A stretch of DNA of 64,000 bases. Origin: Antedon mediterranea (Eukaryota > Echinodermata > Crinoidea > Comatulida > Antedonidae). The DNA is taken from NCBI RefSeq assembly GCF_964355755.1, contig NC_092670.1:10289201-10353200 (forward strand). Direction: 5' to 3'. This document shows positions 12,136 through 22,519 of this stretch, one piece after another. The notes under the pieces were generated by a model, which saw only the letters and a list, made by a program, of their open reading frames with translations, had not been told where the DNA came from and made no database searches. Every line of letters begins with the position of its first letter. The first letter of the stretch is position 1. The translations under genes and the position numbers were made by a program.

Positions 12136-12642
12136 TAATAATAATATAAGTAGTTCTTTGATAGTAAACCAATAAAACTTACGTTGGCAAGACAGTTTCG
12201 TCTAGCTGTCAGCTTGACTTCTTCAGTTGCTATGATGCGTTATGGCGCCGATTGGTCTCCTTTCCAGCCACTAGATGATTTTGTTGTGTAGCCTAGGGGA
12301 CCAGTCGTCGTCAGAAGCTGATCGTAAATGTGAGATAGTTGGTGCGCGCCTTCGTCTCTATTCATCTTTGTATTTTTATTTTGCTTTCTTATGCTGATGC
12401 TTTCTTTAATTTTACGTTTAAGCCAAACTTGTTCTTTGTGTAGTATCTCTATCTTATCCCAGTTAGGTATGTGGTTGTGTGTGGTCATATGGTCCGTGAT
12501 TGCTGATTTATGTAAAATGGAGGACGAAACTTTCCGTGATGCACGCGTCTGCATGTTCTGTGTGTTTTCCTCAACATCTTTCTTGTGCTCTTTAATTCTG
12601 GTTTTGAGTGCCCTACCCGTTTCCCCAATGTACACCATCTCA
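12136..12642 (-). repeat. Inverted 507-bp copy of the Penelope 3' end
   Basis: The minus strand encodes the same GIY-YIG C-terminus as 13656-14053, from M-V-Y-I-G-E-T-G-R to G-D-Q-S-A-P, plus the shared 3' UTR. It ends internally at ccatctca, where the truncated sense element begins. The pair would form a long hairpin with a loop of about 1 kb. Confidence 0.9.
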
Positions 12643-12644
12643 TG

Positions 12645-14053
12645 TTACCAATTCGCTTGAATTTGTCAATGACATAAAGGACATTAAGTTACAGCCAAAT
12701 GAAACATTGGTCTCTTATGATGTAGTGTCATTATTTACCAAAACACCAGTCAACAAGTCCCTCAAAATAATTGAAGAACGCTTACACTGTGATAAACAAC
12801 TATCAGAGAGAACGTGGTTACATATCAACGACATTATGGAATTGCTTCAATTGGTCCTCACCACCACATATTTCAGCTTCAGAGGGGATATCTACCAGCA
12901 AAATTCAGGTATGGCCATGGGTAGTCCATGTTCTCCGATTGTTGCGAATTTATTTATGGAATGGCTGGAAAATGAGGCAATAACTACAGCTCACACCGAC
13001 ATAAAACCGAGGATGTGGAAAAGGTATGTAGATGACATTATAACAATAATTCCCAAGGATGCGACACAACCATTATTACAACACTTAAACAAAATCGATG
13101 ATGACATTAATTTCACTTGCGAAGAAATGTCCTTAACAGACAACTCTATCCCATTCTTGGATACGCTAATTTTAGTTGATGGGGAAGGCAACATCAACAC
13201 TAAAGTTTTTAGGAAAGCCACCCACACAAATCAATACTTGGACTTTAACTCACATCATCCTCTACAACACAAGTTATCCGTTATCCGCACACTTCTACAC
13301 AGATGTAACACGATAATCACAAATAATCCAGACAAACAGAACGAAACTGAGATGATACATACTTCACTTAAACAATGCAACTACCCTACATGGACGATTA
13401 GAAAGGTACAACGTAACCTAGATAAACAAAAAACGGACAAACAACCCGAAACAGAAGATATAAGAGGGTCGATATCCATCCCATATATTCAAGGCCTGTC
13501 AGAGAAAATCAAGAGAACATTTAAAAAATATAACATACGAACATACTTTAAACCATCTAACAAAATTAAAAACTTAATCGTCCGACCGAAAGATAAAGCA
13601 TGCAAAGAGGATTCCTGTGGTGTCGTCTACAAAGTGGGGTGCACCAACTGTGAGATGGTGTACATTGGGGAAACGGGTAGGGCACTCAAAACCAGAATTA
13701 AAGAGCACAAGAAAGATGTTGAGGAAAACACACAGAACATGCAGACGCGTGCATCACGGAAAGTTTCGTCCTCCATTTTACATAAATCAGCAATCACGGA
13801 CCATATGACCACACACAACCACATACCTAACTGGGATAAGATAGAGATACTACACAAAGAACAAGTTTGGCTTAAACGTAAAATTAAAGAAAGCATCAGC
13901 ATAAGAAAGCAAAATAAAAATACAAAGATGAATAGAGACGAAGGCGCGCACCAACTATCTCACATTTACGATCAGCTTCTGACGACGACTGGTCCCCTAG
14001 GCTACACAACAAAATCATCTAGTGGCTGGAAAGGAGACCAATCGGCGCCATAA
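12645..14053 (+). CDS. Penelope-like reverse transcriptase with GIY-YIG endonuclease, 5'-truncated
   Basis: The frame enters the RT near S-Y-D-V-V-S-L-F-T (motif A aspartate). It continues through G-M-A-M-G-S-P-C-S-P and the catalytic K-R-Y-V-D-D, then a linker. The C-terminal nuclease is G-V-V-Y-K-V-G-C-T-N-C followed by Y-I-G-E-T-G-R and R-I-K-E-H. That RT/GIY-YIG order is diagnostic of Penelope-like elements. Only about 470 residues belong to the element, and the RT N-terminal part is missing. The codons before 12645 come from the inverted arm, so the upstream ATG at 12608 is an artefact of the junction. The frame has no stops or shifts, but without its 5' part it cannot encode a whole protein. 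Confidence 0.9.
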
Positions 14054-14066
14054 CGCATCATAGCAA

Positions 14067-14098
14067 CTGAAGAAGTCAAGCTGACAGCTAGACGAAAC
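14067..14098 (+). ncRNA. Hammerhead-ribozyme-like core in the Penelope 3' region
   Basis: CTGAAGA (14067-14073) and GAAAC (14094-14098) flank a stem: gtc, a mismatch, agct, a gac loop, agct, a mismatch, gac. That matches the CUGANGA / stem II / GAAA layout of hammerheads reported in Penelope-like elements. Stems I and III are not convincing by eye, and one extra A lies between CTGAAGA and stem II. An inverted twin is at 12195-12226. Confidence 0.4.
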
Positions 14099-14274
14099 TG
14101 TCTTGCCAACGTAAGTTTTATTGGTTTACTATCAAAGAACTACTTATATTATTATTAAAGTATAAACAGCTAATAATTATACTGTATTTATTTTTGCCTT
14201 AATTGTTGTTTTTGCTTTGAAATTAAGTAGAAAATTAAGACAATTTGATGCTTAAGGTATTTTTTTTGTCGATT

Positions 14275-14370
14275 AAAAATATTATTTGCTAGTTATAATT
14301 TTGCTGATTATGCTAATTATAATTTTGCTAATTATAATTTTGCTGATTATGCTAATTATAATTGTGCATA
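14275..14370. repeat. Short tandem array, about 24-bp unit
   Basis: Repeats of ttataattttgctgattatg and close variants. AT-rich, no coding meaning. Confidence 0.7.
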
Positions 14371-14514
14371 ATTAAAAATCTAAATAAATAAGAGTGAGTT
14401 AATGGTTTTTACCAATATCGTTATCTGTGCATATTTTATGTTCGCATGGTAATCGAATTTTGCTTGGAATGAGATATTAAAAATCTACCGGAAGAAAATG
14501 TTGTAATTTTATGA

Positions 14515-14700
14515 TTTTGAATATAAACAGGTTGTTAAATGTATGTTTTCCATGTGTCTTTATTATGAAATATTACAATATATGTCTGGGCATTTTATAT
14601 CGAAAAGGCATTATTTTCGCGAATGTTAAATGTATGTTTTTCGTAGGTATTTTATATTATAAAATATGATTATTTTCGCGAATGATAAATGTGTTTGTCG
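14515..14700. repeat. Imperfect tandem repeat with ttattttcgcgaatg
   Basis: Two clear units of about 85 bp and a partial third share ttaaatgtatgttt, a tattttatat core and ttattttcgcgaatg. Confidence 0.5.
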
Positions 14701-14869
14701 CATTAATATTTTATATTTTAACAAAGGTAATTGTTTTTTGTTTGTTTGTACTTTGTACACTTATTTTATAGTATTACGGTACTGTAATATCTGTTTGTTC
14801 CAAATAATATTGAATTCCGGCATGATTACATTGGTTGTATATGGTTTACCAATCTACATATAGTAACAC

Positions 14870-15060
14870 CTTCAGGCCACAGTGTCCCCTTAATAGGAGT
14901 GTCCTTTAAATAGGATTTGGCTAAAATGTTAAAACATATTACCTTTCATTTCTTTCATGAGAAATTGTCCCCTTAATAGGAGTGTCCTTTAAATTAGATT
15001 TGGCTATAATGTTAAAACATATTGCCATTTATTTATTGCACGAGAAATTGTGTTATTAGG
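14870..15060. repeat. Two-unit direct repeat of about 90 bp
   Basis: Both units read tccccttaataggagtgtcc, then a tttggct stretch and atgttaaaacatatt, and end at gagaaattg. They may be part of an unrecognised element. Confidence 0.6.
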
Positions 15061-15069
15061 GGTGTTGAA

Positions 15070-17940
15070 ATGGTGGGCCTTCTACTGTAGTATGGTTTCA
15101 CGTTGAAAGATATAGAAAAAGTGCAGTCCCATATACCTTATCTCGCTTCTAAATAAATAATATCAATAATAATATTTAGAATATGTAAATATCCTTGTAA
15201 TTTAGCTTTGGCTGCGATGACGATATTTGAAATAAATTAAATGAATGGAAAAAAATAAAATGAATAATGATTTTAAAGCATAAGCCAGCAATATGCCTGT
15301 ATATGTTACACAAATTAATCCTCTAGCCAATTATCCGTCATATAAGGGAATAAATTTCAATTGTAATGAACTCTGATTAAATGAACTTCTACATAAAATC
15401 AATGTTTTATTTTATGTCAGAGCTACGTGCCGAAAAATAAATTTGCGACTACATAAATTCTAGCAGATCGTGATTAGATTAGCCCTTTGAGGTAAACAAG
15501 TGGAGAAAAGTAACTTGTATTCTCATTCAATAAACCATTATTAAAGTCATGTACGACTATTACAACTTGTATTCTCATTCAAAGACCAACTACCAAGAGA
15601 AACATAATAACAATCGCCAAATTGTAAACCTGGTTTAATGAATGCCGAGCTGGATGAAGTGATTTTGTCCGTTTTGCGTAAACAAAGAATTAAAGATGGT
15701 TTTAGTCGCGGATAATGTCTTTATTTTTACTTTGAATTTAAGCATCGTGCAAGGAAAGGCTTAAATAATAAATAGATGTTTTTATTTACAACGTCTGCGA
15801 GATTGAAAAGTCGGCGAGTCCATTTTAGCCTTAAAGCAACACGTAGAGAAAAGAACAAATTAATGAATAAACCATGGCTTATTACACCATACAAACAAAG
15901 TCGATTAAACCTATGTCTACACTATCAAACTCGTTTGACAAAAAAAGTGATATATATGGCAGATATATGCCCAAGTATGGTATTGATATGACATCATCAT
16001 GTCCATATATGGTCACATGTTGTCACATCAAGTTTGAGAGTGTGGACAGAGCTTCAGTCCTACCATGGAGAAATAAGTTATTTCTCCATGGTCATACTGT
16101 GTTATGTTCTAATGTATCTATACTATACAAGTTTGTTTATTACACCGACGTGGATGTGATGCTGAGACTGAGAATATAATTGTTTTTGGTCCAGAATAAA
16201 TGTTCATCTTAAATCCTCGTGTTTAAAATTGCTATTGTTATTATAAAAATATAACCACTTTGCAACATTAATTTCAAGCTCAGTTGTTTTTTTGTTGAAA
16301 ATATTTATATTTCGTAATACAGGTAAATAGTATAGAAACTAAACTCGAAGCTACCCTTTAATAAATCGATGCTCAAAAACATCGCTCATATTTTATTTAA
16401 ATCACGCAAATTGCGTCATCGGTATTATAACAACTTCGGTTAATTTTTTTTCCGATACTGTTTTATCATAAACCACAAACACGGCATATTGGCTGAGACA
16501 ATTATTTTGATACTACACAGAGACTTAAGAATAAGCATACAACATCATTTTCTGGCATGTTGGGAAAGAATGAATGGAACAAAGGTATAGGGTTGCTACT
16601 GTCATTCTCGCGTTCAAAAAATCGTTTTTAAATTCTATGCGCCCGTAAAATATGCCTCCATTATTTAGCGATGGTGGATTGTTGATATTGCTTTCACTGT
16701 CAAGGACAACATTTAAAAGACGCGCGCGTTCACATTCTGATGAATTTAATTTACCGCGCGTGTAAAAGAATTTTACAGACGTGCGCGTTCAAATGCTGAT
16801 AAATTCGTTCGTTTGTACGCATGTATCTCCTTCTTGGTGTACAAGTTCACACCGTATAATCAGTTTTACTTGTACTGGATTGTATTCTTATGTAGTAAAA
16901 CATTGCTATGAAACGCTAATTCGGTTTTTTGAAATGATAATAATGTTTTTGTTGTTGAAACCAGGTTGTTTATGCGTATTGCTGTTTCATTGATATTTCT
17001 TTAAAGAGTTTCTTTACCTTCTAACATAACATTTTTCACCGTTGATTTTAGTTACGTAATAAATTTTATCGTTGAATGAAGGGTTGTCTGCTATGATCTT
17101 CGCGAAACGAAGTTTACCTTAGATATAGAAGATGTTTCTTTTTCTCATTTGATGATCTATTTGTTGATGATCTGTCTCTGATTTCATAAGCTTCAAAATG
17201 AGCTCACTTTTTAGGTTGCAGATTCAATTATTTTCTCCGCTTCACGTGATCTACTTGTTAATGACTCCTTATGAACTACTTTTGAGGAAATTGCTTTACT
17301 TACAAAATCCTTGGTGGCGCTATTATTAATTACATGTGATAATATTGATGAAAATAATAGATGATTTCTTAGATGATTTAGTTTGCGATAGACTGAAGTT
17401 AAAATAACACACCTCGGGCAGCAGGTAAGCGATTCATTTATTGTTACTGTTATAATGTATACAGGTGCATACTACTGTAGGCCTCCTAGTTCCCTTTGAA
17501 GTGGGCACTCAACAGCAAGTCCATAACAGTTAACCCTTTTTAGAGGACACCCATATTGTATGAATTGAAGGGAACACTTCGTTGGTCCCCAAAGGTGTTC
17601 TCATCATAATAGGGATTCTCCTTATTTGCTATTTCATAACATTCAGTGACTTAACGGGAGACATAAAGTAGACGCGCGTGTACTAAAGTGACCTTAATTA
17701 TTTTTGTCAGTTTTTGAGCGCGCGCGTCACATCATGGTTGCCAACAGCTCTTCGTTGGATACAGACGTAAAATAGACCTAAAATGATAAATTTCAATTCA
17801 CAGAAACATCGAATGATGTGATGGATGTATCGCAAGCATACTATTTTTATTTGTGCATACACCATGAAAACAATGATATATATATTTTTTATGTGTAATT
17901 TCTTCACGGTTTAAAGAGTTCCAAGCCGGGATTAGGAATA
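15070..17940. other. No gene recognised upstream of the MITE cluster
   Basis: The open frames here (for example 15874-16179) have no recognisable domain and look like translated repeat. The region contains a 31-bp palindrome at 16062-16092 and CpG-rich acgcgcgcg strings near 16720-16790 and 17680-17720. I see no splice-linked exons. Confidence 0.4.
16062..16092. repeat. 31-bp perfect palindrome
   Basis: Arms of 15 bases (accatggagaaataa and its complement) surround a single G. It could be an end-to-end junction of two MITE termini or the tip of a foldback element. Confidence 0.8.
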
Positions 17941-17944
17941 TAGT

Positions 17945-18028
17945 CTTGGTTTCTCACTATGACGCAACGTAAGGACGTAAGCGCAAAACAAGTAATTCTC
18001 ACTTTGGCGTTGCGTTCTGTGGGAAACA
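17945..18028. mobile_element. Palindromic MITE, family 1 (short copy)
   Basis: Ends in ggtttctcactatgacgcaa and, inverted, gcgttgcgttctgtgggaaac. It belongs to the same family as 19033-19194, 20146-20247, 21831-22009 and 22011-22153. Confidence 0.6.
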
Positions 18029-19032
18029 ATTTGTGTATATTAAAAGTTTAGTTTTATATAATATGTTTTTAATGTATAGGCCTATATATTTTTGTTTCAA
18101 AATCTTCAAATTGAAACTCATTTAAAACTTGTTTTGCCCTTTTTTGTTTACAAAATCACTTTATTCGGGTTTATGTATTTATACACTGAGCATTTGAAAA
18201 TATTTGAATTGACGCGTAATACTACTTGTTTGTCCATATTATTATTCAAGATATCCTAACCACTTATCAGATAGATGCACCCCAAGACACCCCCTTTTCC
18301 CATTAACAAAATGTAAAACGTCGTAAGTCCCATTAACCCAAGTCTGACGTGCTCCTATGCTAAAAAGAAAGCAGATTTGGCTGATTTTCATCATGAAACA
18401 CGTTAACACAGGACCCCGTAGGCCTACATGAAGAAAAATTGGGTGTGATTTAAACCGGCCTTAAGCCTACTTTGTAAAGTTTAATCGAAATGAATTTGTA
18501 CTTAAGGCATTGGATTAATCATCTGGTTCCTTGCATCACATCTACTGTGTCGATAATTATCACTATCAAGGATTCTACATACTAAGTATATTCTAATTCT
18601 CGGTACTGTGTCTAGATTTCTCCACAGTGTCATAACAATTCTGTAATACAGCGGTACATGTTTCACATGGTATCAAACCTACCCATGATACATTCACTAA
18701 AATGTGATACACATTGAACTCTGCATCATTTAAGGTTATAGTTAAAAGTGATGCTGTATATACGGTATTTAGACCTATATGCCTACTGTGAAAATATCGT
18801 AATATTAGGATATACAGAGGCCTACTGGGAATCCGGTCACTACGAGTCTCTTTAAATAATTTTCTGATTTATTCCACAACATATTGGTGTACTGAATAAT
18901 GATGTCGACTCTCTCATCTTATTAGGTACCTCAGTTGATTGCATATAATTCTCTATGGACAGTACATCAATTTCAAGCACTATAGATTAAAATTATTCTT
19001 ATAATATTATTATTTCTAACTTCCAATCATTA

Positions 19033-19194
19033 AAGCTTGGTTCCCACTAGGATGCAACACAAGCACGTAGACCCAACGCAAGCGAGTTGATGACCAATCA
19101 CACGCGACTATTCGAATAATTCATCGCTTGAGATTGGTCAAATCACTTGCGTTGCGTTACGTCTTAGCGTTGCGTCCTAGCGGGAACCAAGCTT
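19033..19194. mobile_element. Palindromic MITE, family 1 (best copy)
   Basis: The left end agcttggttcccactagg is mirrored by cctagcgggaaccaagct. Both arms continue through gcaacgcaag-type strings and a ccaatca / tgattgg pair, so nearly the whole element is a hairpin. TAA lies directly outside both ends, consistent with a 3-bp target duplication. Confidence 0.75.
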
Positions 19195-19454
19195 AATAGG
19201 CCTAATATTGGTTTTTTGGGACCTTAGGGATAACAGTACGATAATGTATTTATTTATGATTAGGGTTGTATGCAAACGTTTCTCTTCTTGCAAGATCGAC
19301 ATTTCACGGAATTTTCCAGATACTAGAATCCAGCAAACTTCGTCATTGCAAGTTTTGGTAGAGTTTTTACATGTTGTAGAATAGACTTCGGGAAAACAAA
19401 CAGATTATGTGAGAATTGTGAATGATACCAAAATCAAATCTCTGGCATAAAGGC

Positions 19455-19640
19455 TGATTTAAACAGACGAGCGGTAACGGTAAGCGGACAAAACCGCGTA
19501 GCTTGTCCCACGTAGAATATGTATCTATCCTGAGCGGAAATCGCTCGTCCGCTCCGCGTTGTGTGTAAATGATAGATTCTATATTTTTATTACCGTTACC
19601 GCTCGTTTAAATGTGTAAGTGTAAATTGGCATTAAGGGAC
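19455..19640. mobile_element. Palindromic MITE, family 2
   Basis: aaacagacgagcggtaacgg on the left is answered by accgttaccgctcgtttaa on the right, with further pairing of acgagcg/cgctcgt strings in the middle. No coding capacity. Confidence 0.65.
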
Positions 19641-20145
19641 ATACACACACACAGCGCTGGTTTTACAATGATTGGGACTGATGGTGATACGGATGATAAG
19701 AATGATGACAACGGCGACTACTGCAACCAATAGAAAACTCGGTTGCTCGTTTATGAGACGATTAATCGTGTTCCGTAGATTACATGATCAGTGCAAGATT
19801 TATGACGGATTTTGAAGCTTTCGATAGTGATCCGATAATCAACGTTGAACTACGCGGATGGTTTTATTTCGTAGTTTAAACAAACATAATTGAGCTCAAG
19901 TCCACGAAAAGATAATCTCATCGATATGCAAAATAAAGTGTTTTCAGTGCAGGGGCGTAACGACTAGCGCTCACTGGGTAAACCCAGGGGCTCCGGAGCT
20001 TATGGGGCCGGGGGACCATGAGCAGTGCCCAGAAGAAGAAAGAGTTTCTAAACCAGGGGCCTCAGGCCTCTGCCTTACGTCTCTGGTTCAGTGCGTACGT
20101 AAATGAACGTGCGTGCAGTAGTCTACGTAGCAAACTACTCTGCTT

Positions 20146-20247
20146 TGAGCTTTGTTTCCACTGAGACGCGCGCAACGCAAGTGTGTCATCGCTTGTGATT
20201 GGCCAAACACTTATGCTGCGCTTACGTTCTTGCTTTGCTCTAGGATA
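20146..20247. mobile_element. Palindromic MITE, family 1 (degraded copy)
   Basis: tttccactgagacgcgcgca, the ccaat/attgg pair and the inverted cttacgttcttgctttgctctagg match the family, with a shortened middle. Confidence 0.5.
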
Positions 20248-20459
20248 GTTAAATAAAGCATTACTATTTAAACTTAGGTGTAATTTGCCCTGACCGTTTT
20301 GCTCTTTAGAAAGCCGCCCACTACAAAATTACAAATATTAATTAACTAAACTTAAAGTAGATGAAAAGTGACACTAGACAGCTAGAAGTTTACCGTATGT
20401 ATTTGTGTAGTTAACAGTAATTTAGATTGTAAACAACGAATTACTACTGGTTATATTTT

Positions 20460-20660
20460 ACAAAGTTTAGAGAGTGATATGATGAGGCATGGGTTCGAGC
20501 CTGCCTGTGCCATATTGATTGCATCCTTAAGATACTTTACTCTCGTTGCCTTGTCATTCAGATCGGACGTAAAGTAGTCATCCTCTGCACTGTGACTGCC
20601 GTGGGTTCACGTAGGGACCTCAAGTAAGCTTGAGAACGATTACATTTACATTTTAGTTGA
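20460..20660 (+). mobile_element. tRNA-type SINE related to the body of the 3027 SINE
   Basis: A B-box-like gggttcgagcc is followed by gccatattgattgcatcctt, actttactctcgttgcc and gccgtgggttc, the same order as in 3160-3340. It lacks the 5S head. It ends tacatttacatttt. Confidence 0.6.
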
Positions 20661-21830
20661 TGAGCAGTTTCATAAATAGGCATATTTAATATGCAAGAAA
20701 AAAACAATAGACGGGCTTTCAATACGTGTATCTACTTCATAAACAATGTTTTTCAGCAAGAACGGTATTAGTAGCCTAATGAAATGCTTGTTATCACTTC
20801 GTATCTAATGTGTATACATTTCAGTATTTAGTTTTATACACAGACGTACTTTTGATGTATATTGAAAATGATACTGGGATTTATCCGAGACAACAATATC
20901 GTTGTATCTGCTTTTATAAAAGCTTAATTACTCATGTGCTCAATGTACTCATTGTAAACTAACATTTTATTGATGAAGAAATAAAAGTGGGTCGATCCTA
21001 CATAAGACAAAAAAAAAAAAAAAAGCTTAATTTTCCATCAAATTATTTTTACGTTTCTTGTTCTGAAGGTACTATTTTCTCCTTTTCACACTCGGCGTCT
21101 ACTTAAAAAAATCTGCACATATTTAAAATAACATAAGGACTACATTTGGCAAAATCAAAGTAAACTCAGTGAATCTACACGAATCGTTCTTTTTTTAAAA
21201 ACAAACCACAGACAAGCAAAGCAATCAGATTTAGATGCTACACGTTTATTTTGATTTTCCAAACTTAATATGTGTTACGTACTGTAAATCTGTCTTTAAA
21301 GTCAGTAGGTGCGTTTTTAATTTCATATTAATTTTGTTATTATAGAATGGACGATTATGCTACCTTTCCAGCCGCTGGAATCAACGACTATGACATTTCG
21401 TACGGGAACGATTATTACGACATAGTAAACATGTTAGACGTCGAACAGATCGCCATACCGTTTACGTGGACGTTGTTCATTGTGATTGGTTTAGGCTGTA
21501 ACAGTCTTATCATTTACGTGGTGTGTAGGTTCGGTACAATGAGAACTGTTACTAACTGCTACATTGTCAATATCTCAGTTACGGATATTATGTTTCTGGT
21601 GTTGTGTGCTCCCTTCACTATCTTCACGTATACAAAACATGTGTGGATCTTTGGAAACGCGCTGTGTCGTATCGTTATGTATCTCATGCAGGTGTGTTAA
21701 TTCATTGTGCATATAACTTTTTTCCTACTTGGACCAACATGGTAATTTGACCAATCACTAGGCGATGGATCTTCTGAATTTAATTACTTGTATCGGTAAA
21801 CTCACTTGCGTTGTTGCGTCCAAGCTGAAG

Positions 21831-22009
21831 CGTGGTTCCCACTAGCGCCGCAACACAAGGACGTAACGCAACGAAAGTGAATTGACCAATCACAAGCGAT
21901 GGCTTATTCGCTTGTGATTGCTAACTGTCTATAACTTCGCTTGTCATTGGTTAAAACGCTTGCGTTGCGTTTACGTCCTTGCATTACGTTCTAGTGAGAA
22001 CCAAGCTTT
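21831..22009. mobile_element. Palindromic MITE, family 1, in GPCR intron 1
   Basis: gtggttcccactag at the left and ctagtgagaaccaagctt at the right frame inverted gcaacgcaa / ttgcgttgc strings and a ccaatcacaagcg / cgcttgtgattg pair. Confidence 0.7.
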
Positions 22010-22010
22010 A

Positions 22011-22153
22011 ATCTTGGTTCGTACTAGGACGTAACGCAAGGACGTGAATGCAACGCAAGCGAACCGACCAATGATAAGCGACAGTTTCGTATAATTATGA
22101 TTGGTCAAATTGCCATACTTTGCTCTTACGTCGTTTCGTCGCGTCCTAGTGGG
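22011..22153. mobile_element. Second adjacent family 1 MITE in GPCR intron 1
   Basis: Begins atcttggttcgtactagg and ends gtcgcgtcctagtggg. It is placed almost directly after the previous copy, giving a head-to-tail pair. Confidence 0.65.
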
Positions 22154-22157
22154 TTAT

Positions 22158-22519
22158 ATGCGGCCGGGGAGCGATATTTCTTTTCCTACATAAGTTGGGG
22201 GCCACTCATGAAACGTCACAAAATAAACATGACTACTATTCATTAGTCATCATTAAGGTGTGACGTAAGAATTGATCTAACTACAATTCAATAACAACAA
22301 TACAAATGAAAACGCTTTCTGTCGAGCCGTCAAATGGATTAGAATATGAACTTTACATGTCAATGTATCGGGTTCGAATCCCACGAGCAACTTATTTTTA
22401 CTTTATAGTGAGAGAAATTATTTAGAGGGCTAGGTTCAGTTATTAGGAAGTAGTTTGGCTATCTTTCACATAAGGGGTTCCCCAAATTATGTACGAAAAG
22501 AAAAATCGCGGCCGGGACG
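22158..22519. mobile_element. MITE with GGCCGGG inverted ends, family 3
   Basis: The left end gcggccggggagcgatattt with ctacataagttggggg is mirrored at 22465-22519 (ccccaaattatgtacgaaaa, tcgcggccgggac). Inside, near 22320-22392, lies a tRNA-like stretch with a perfect B box (ggttcgaatcc) but mispaired stems. A half copy is at about 53490-53575. Confidence 0.6.

Larger units (their letters stand above)
12105..14155 (+). mobile_element. Penelope-like element with inverted 3' fragment
   Basis: The insertion is bounded by the 13-bp direct repeat TAAAGTATAAACA (12092-12104 and 14156-14168). It holds 30 bp of extra 5' sequence, an inverted copy of the element's own 3' end (12136-12642), and a 5'-truncated RT plus GIY-YIG open frame (to 14053) with a 3' UTR. 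The inverted arms (12136-12642 and 13651-14157) are each 507 bp and encode the same 132 residues, so the insertion is young. Truncation with an inverted end fragment is known for Penelope-like elements. Confidence 0.9.

Noticed and set aside
12608-12650. ATG at 12608 as the start of the Penelope protein
   Set aside because: These codons come from the inverted 3' fragment; the sense element begins at about 12643, in the middle of the RT.
15776-16179. Overlapping 71- and 101-codon frames
   Set aside because: Two frames over the same repeat-like DNA, no domain, and a perfect palindrome inside; no splice partner.
22320-22392. Functional tRNA gene
   Set aside because: There is a good B box, but acceptor and T stems do not pair and it lies within a MITE, so it is at most tRNA-derived.
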